64,000 bases of DNA. Source: Pseudomonadota bacterium. Its GTDB lineage: Bacteria > Pseudomonadota > Gammaproteobacteria > Xanthomonadales > Rhodanobacteraceae. A program made the translations under genes and the position numbers. The notes below the pieces were generated by a model. The model saw only the letters and a list, made by a program, of their open reading frames with translations. It was not told the DNA's origin and ran no database searches. The stretch lies in the NCBI GenBank assembly GCA_018240565.1, contig JAFEFO010000042.1:55460-119459 (forward strand), given 5' to 3'. Shown in pieces: positions 60,620-64,000 of this stretch (position 1 is the first letter of the stretch; each line of letters begins with the position of its first letter).

Positions 60620-62812
60620 TTACTGGGTAACGATGACGGAAGGATTGGCGACGATCACGGCCTGACCGCCGGAGGCGATCATGCTGGCCATTTCGCCCTG
60701 CATTTCAGCGGTGACCGCCGGGGAACTGGTCGGATCCAGCAGCGATCCGTGCGTGCCCTGGGTGAAGCGCACCGCGCCGCGGATGCTCAGCGCCTGCGTC
60801 GTGGACTTGATGCTCGGCAGGCCGAGCGCCGCCAGCAGCGGCTCGGTACCGGAAGTCGGCGCCGAAGCCACCGAGTTGGGGATCACCTGGTCGGTCGGAT
60901 GATTCGCGTCGCCGACCACTTCCTGGGCGAGGATGCTCTTGCCCGCCGTGGCGAAGGCGAAGTTGATCGAATCGCCCGAATCCACCACGGTCTGTGCCGC
61001 CATCAGGAACGAGGCGTAGTCCGGCGTGCCGGGCTGGATGCCGGCCTGGGCGAGTCCCGCGTTGATGACCGGGCCGAACGTGGGCGAGGCGGCCAGCAGG
61101 CCGGCGACGCCACCGCCGGGTACGTTGAGCACGCCGACGTTGACGTGCGGATCCATGGCCAGGAAGGCGGTACCGATGATCGAACCCAGCGACTGGCCGA
61201 CGAATTCGATGCGCGAGCCGTCGAAGGCCGTGGTCCTGCCGTCCAGGCTGATGCCCGGGATCGCGCGCGTGAGCGACATCAGGTCGGCATTGGCCTCGCG
61301 CAGGTTGTCGCGCGAGGTCAACAGCGCCTGCAGGTTGATGAAGTACGAACCGGACGGATCGATCTTTCCATCCGGACCGGCGGCGCCGGTGGCATTGTTT
61401 TGCAGGTCCAGGTCGAACGTGCGTTCACGCGCGCCCATGGCCGCGAACGGCGTGTTGCCGATATAGAACGGGTTGGTCTTGTCGGTGATGCCATGCAGCG
61501 GTGCGTCGATGGCGATGACCGCGAAACCTTGTCCGGCCAGCGTCGCGGCGATCGCGAACATGTCGGTGCGGTTGCGCGTGATGCCGTGCTGGAAAATCAC
61601 GATCGGCCAGCCGGCCGCCGGGCGGGTCTTGCCGGAATTGGCGTTCGGCACCGTCATCAGCACCGGTATGACCTGGGTCGAGGTCGCCACCGGGAACGGA
61701 TTGGCGAAGGTGACCAGGGTCGACGTCGGATCGAGTCCGGCGGCGTTGAACGGCGGCACGTAGGCGCCGGGCGCCGCGTGCCAGAAGCCATGCAGCGGCG
61801 CGGTCGGGTCGGCCGTCGTCGGTGCGCTCAGGTAATACGGGATCGGCAGCACGCCGATGTAGATGTCGGCCACCGGCGGCAGGCCGAGTCCGAGCGCGGA
61901 AAGGTTCATGCCGGTCGGAGCCATCGTCGCCTGTGGCGCTGGCGTCTGCTCGACGCGGCTGTCCACGGCCTGCATCACCGGGGTGATGCTCTGCGTGGTC
62001 GCCACCCACGACAGCACGATGCGCTGGTCGGTGGAGGCATTGTCGAACTTGTCGACCGCGTATTCCTGCGAATTGACGAGCTGGCGCAGCGGTTCCAGCG
62101 CGCACGCCTGCGAGGCGGGCAGCAGCGGTTCGGTGGAGGCGCCGTTCACGCACAACGGGCTGGTGCGCTTGGCCAGGAAATAGGTGGTGTCCGGCGTGAC
62201 GTCATTGCCGGTGCCATCGGTGATGCTCGGCGACGGCGCCGGATTGAGCTTGCCGCCGTTGCCGAGCAGCACGACCATGTACGAGGTCAGCTGCTGCAGC
62301 GGTTTGGTCGGAATGATCGCGAGCGTGCGGCCGCTGGTGTCCGACGGCGACATCAGCGCGACGAATTCCTGCGGCGATTTCAGTTCGCGGGTGATGCCGG
62401 TGACGCCGCCGCCGGGGCCGGTCAGGGTCACCTGGAACACGCGCACCGTGCCGCCGGAGCCGGCAACGATCGTCGAGGCTTTCGGCGCGGCGCTGAAACT
62501 CGTGCTCCACGGCGCCGTGGTGGAAAATCCGTCGAGCGCGTTCATCGCCACTTTTGGATCGCCGAGGTTGGCCGGGTTGGCGACCGGGATGTTCAGTGTC
62601 AGATCCTTGGTGCCGGAAAGCAGCAGGTTGGTCGGGAACGGCACCACCGAATTGGTCGGATCAAAGCGCGCGGTGATCACCGCCGTGACCGGCGAACCGC
62701 CGCTGTTGGAGGCGCCGGAATCGGATCCGTGCGACGCATTGCTGCCGCCGCCGCAGGCGGACAACAGCAACGATGAAGAAATGGCTAGGAGCAAACTCAG
62801 TCGGGTCTGCAT
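60620..62812 (-). CDS. Lipoprotein lipase of the Pla-1/cef-like group
   Basis: 730 residues. Lipoprotein signal MQTRLSLLLAISSSLLLSACGGG, a Gly/Ser linker, then the bacterial virulence-factor lipase N-terminal domain (ITARFDPTNSVVPFPTNLLL...LDGFSTTAPW). An alpha/beta-hydrolase domain follows, with the nucleophile S541 in GQSLGS, WPIVIFQHGITRNRTDMFAIA upstream (oxyanion region) and FTQGTHGSLLDP near the end as the probable catalytic His. First gene of the DUF1302/DUF1329 transcript, with a good promoter 37-70 bases upstream. The natural substrate is unknown. Confidence 0.88.
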   Translation of the reverse strand: MQTRLSLLLAISSSLLLSACGGGSNASHGSDSGASNSGGSPVTAVITARFDPTNSVVPFPTNLLLSGTKDLTLNIPVANPANLGDPKVAMNALDGFSTTAPWSTSFSAAPKASTIVAGSGGTVRVFQVTLTGPGGGVTGITRELKSPQEFVALMSPSDTSGRTLAIIPTKPLQQLTSYMVVLLGNGGKLNPAPSPSITDGTGNDVTPDTTYFLAKRTSPLCVNGASTEPLLPASQACALEPLRQLVNSQEYAVDKFDNASTDQRIVLSWVATTQSITPVMQAVDSRVEQTPAPQATMAPTGMNLSALGLGLPPVADIYIGVLPIPYYLSAPTTADPTAPLHGFWHAAPGAYVPPFNAAGLDPTSTLVTFANPFPVATSTQVIPVLMTVPNANSGKTRPAAGWPIVIFQHGITRNRTDMFAIAATLAGQGFAVIAIDAPLHGITDKTNPFYIGNTPFAAMGARERTFDLDLQNNATGAAGPDGKIDPSGSYFINLQALLTSRDNLREANADLMSLTRAIPGISLDGRTTAFDGSRIEFVGQSLGSIIGTAFLAMDPHVNVGVLNVPGGGVAGLLAASPTFGPVINAGLAQAGIQPGTPDYASFLMAAQTVVDSGDSINFAFATAGKSILAQEVVGDANHPTDQVIPNSVASAPTSGTEPLLAALGLPSIKSTTQALSIRGAVRFTQGTHGSLLDPTSSPAVTAEMQGEMASMIASGGQAVIVANPSVIVTQ

Positions 62813-62855
62813 GACGGATTCCTGATAGTGAATATGGGAGCGCAACGGCAGGCCT

Positions 62856-62892
62856 ATCATAGGCAGTTCAAACGAGCGTTGGCAACGCCAAC
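62856..62892 (-). promoter_or_regulatory. Sigma-70-type promoter and palindrome upstream of the lipase cluster
   Basis: Reading the minus strand: -35 TTGCCA (62880-62885), 18-base spacer, -10 TATGAT (62856-62861); each differs from consensus at one base. The palindrome GTTGGC-N3-GCCAAC (62878-62892) overlaps the -35 box and could be a repressor site. Confidence 0.65.
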
Positions 62893-62969
62893 TTAACGGT
62901 TTCCTTATGCCTTTCGCTGTTGCATTGCAACACGATGCGAGGCGACATGCTGCAAAGTGGAAAAGTATA

Positions 62970-63779
62970 TTAGCCTGGCGGCAGCACCTCATCGGCGCGA
63001 AAAGGCCGGGGCGAATAGCCAAAATCGGCGATGGCCGCCGTGTTGTCCGCGACCAGCGCGGTCTGCACCCGCGCCAGCGCGCCCGGCGCCACGCGCGCAA
63101 GCCGCAATGCGAGCAATGGAATCGGCACGGTCAGCGTGAAACCGGCCGACGCTTGCCGAAGGCGCCGGAGCATCGCGCCGAAGCGCAGGCGCTCGCCACC
63201 ACCCAGTTCATAGGTCTTGCCGAAGGTCGCCGCATTGGCGGTGACGGCGGCGCACGCCGCCGCCAGATCCGCCGCATGCACGGGCTGGCGCAGGCCGCGC
63301 GCACGCAGCGGGACCGGCAACACATGCCAGCGCCGGGCAAAACGTGCGAGCGGCGCCAGGGTCGAGTCGACGCCTGCGCCGTAGATCAGGGTCGGACGAA
63401 AGATCGTCCAGGCGATATCGCGCGTGGCGCAGGTTTCGCGCACGCGCGCCTCGGCCCCGCGCAAGCGCGCGGCCAGGGCGCGCTCGGCAGGATCGGGCGA
63501 GTCCACCTTGGTTTGTACGCTCATGGAACCGAGTGCGATGACCCGGCGCAGGCCTGGCATCGGCGTGCGTTCCAGCCAGGCGGAGAAGGCGTCCAGCGGA
63601 CCCAGGCTCAGCACGATTTCTGCAGCGGGCCACGTCGCTGCCGGATTGTTCAGGTCAGCCGCAATCCAATCGGCGCGCGCAGCCCGGCTCACCGGCAGGA
63701 CATGATGGTCCGGCGCCAACAGGGGCAGCGCGAAGCGGCCGATCGCGCCGCTGGCGCCGAAAACGAGGATCGTGGACAT
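62970..63779 (-). CDS. NAD(P)-binding epimerase/NDUFA9-like protein
   Basis: 269 residues from the ATG at 63777-63779. Rossmann start [18 protein letters not shown] (GxxGxxG), then the atypical-SDR pattern [26 protein letters not shown] and YELGGGERL. No YxxxK catalytic pair is evident, so it may act as a sensor or a non-standard enzyme. It is divergent from rplM and separated from the lipase cluster by about 157 bases. Confidence 0.78.
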   Translation of the reverse strand: MSTILVFGASGAIGRFALPLLAPDHHVLPVSRAARADWIAADLNNPAATWPAAEIVLSLGPLDAFSAWLERTPMPGLRRVIALGSMSVQTKVDSPDPAERALAARLRGAEARVRETCATRDIAWTIFRPTLIYGAGVDSTLAPLARFARRWHVLPVPLRARGLRQPVHAADLAAACAAVTANAATFGKTYELGGGERLRFGAMLRRLRQASAGFTLTVPIPLLALRLARVAPGALARVQTALVADNTAAIADFGYSPRPFRADEVLPPG

Positions 63780-63823
63780 CGCCGAACTGTCCGCCGCAGT
63801 CCCATTTCGAGTCAAGGGCGGTA

Positions 63824-63852
63824 TTGCGCGCCACCCGGCCGTCCCGTATACT
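63824..63852 (+). promoter_or_regulatory. Sigma-70-type promoter for rplM
   Basis: -35 TTGCGC (63824-63829), 17-base spacer, -10 TATACT (63847-63852). A transcript from it would begin about 63859, leaving a leader of roughly 37 bases before the rplM ATG. Confidence 0.65.
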
Positions 63853-63895
63853 TCGCAGTCTTTCGTTCCACTGCCGCATCGGCACAGGATTCCCC

Positions 63896-64000
63896 ATGAA
63901 AACGATCAGCGCCAAAGCTGAGACGGTGAAGCGCGACTGGTATCTGGTCGACGCCAGCAACAAGACGCTCGGCCGCCTGGCCAGCGAACTGGCGCGCCGC
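63896..64000 (+). CDS. rplM: 50S ribosomal protein L13, N-terminal fragment
   Basis: The first 35 codons lie in the window: [20 protein letters not shown] continuing [15 protein letters not shown], which is the conserved L13 N-terminus. The frame is open to the right edge. ACAGGA lies before the ATG. rpsI (S9) would be expected downstream, outside the window. Confidence 0.92.
   Translation, partial: MKTISAKAETVKRDWYLVDASNKTLGRLASELARR

Overview
The window is high-GC DNA (roughly two thirds G+C by eye), densely packed with genes on both strands. It looks like the chromosome of a gammaproteobacterium of the order Xanthomonadales, probably Rhodanobacteraceae. The pointers are a Clp-type CRP homologue next to trpCDG, a stand-alone aceE, DUF4124 proteins, a COQ7-type ubiquinone hydroxylase, a FadE-type acyl-CoA dehydrogenase, and palindromic intergenic repeats of the kind common in that group. 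The taxonomic placement is inference; no rRNA gene or phylogenetic marker was compared. I saw no tRNA, rRNA, CRISPR array, prophage or insertion sequence. No gap between genes exceeds about 250 bases.

Layout. 1-4.7 kb: the start of a DUF3667 gene, a MATE exporter, SppA, a small lipoprotein and an SDR enzyme. 4.9-6.9 kb: alkylation repair (Ada-AlkA fusion plus Ogt). 6.9-13.5 kb: a DUF4124 protein, FadE, a lipoprotein, an SGNH hydrolase, an aminotransferase and RsgA. 13.6-19 kb: TPR-sulfotransferase, DUF1704 metallopeptidase-like protein, secreted M20 hydrolase and a secreted BNR-like protein. 19-25 kb: malic enzyme, AceE and an Mrr-type endonuclease whose start codon overlaps the aceE stop. 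25-34 kb: MsrA, DinB, envelope proteins, an O-methyltransferase, the DUF1501/DUF1800 pair, a GlcF-like Fe-S protein and Coq7. 34-41 kb: speD, clp and a tryptophan gene series trpE-trpG-trpD-trpC into which a parDE toxin-antitoxin pair is inserted, with a vapBC pair divergent from trpE. 41-47 kb: an AT-richer secreted protein and two two-component systems. 47-53 kb: two very small genes, rpe, djlA, a cytochrome c, purC, an M13 peptidase and a membrane protein. 53-63 kb: an envelope cluster of lipase, DUF1302, DUF1329, YCF48-like and MMPL/RND proteins. The window ends with an NAD(P)-binding protein and the start of rplM.

Working together. The 53-63 kb cluster combines a secreted lipase, a predicted outer-membrane barrel (DUF1302), a periplasmic lipid-binding-type protein (DUF1329), a periplasmic propeller (YCF48-like) and an inner-membrane MMPL pump. 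It resembles a trans-envelope route for hydrophobic molecules and is the best candidate here for an incompletely described system. The trp genes show tight ATGA coupling (trpG-trpD-trpC), but trpE is separated from them by parDE with its own operator-like repeats. Two dispersed palindromic repeat families (five copies of one, two copies of a 117-bp one) and a C-rich hairpin family fill most of the larger intergenic gaps.
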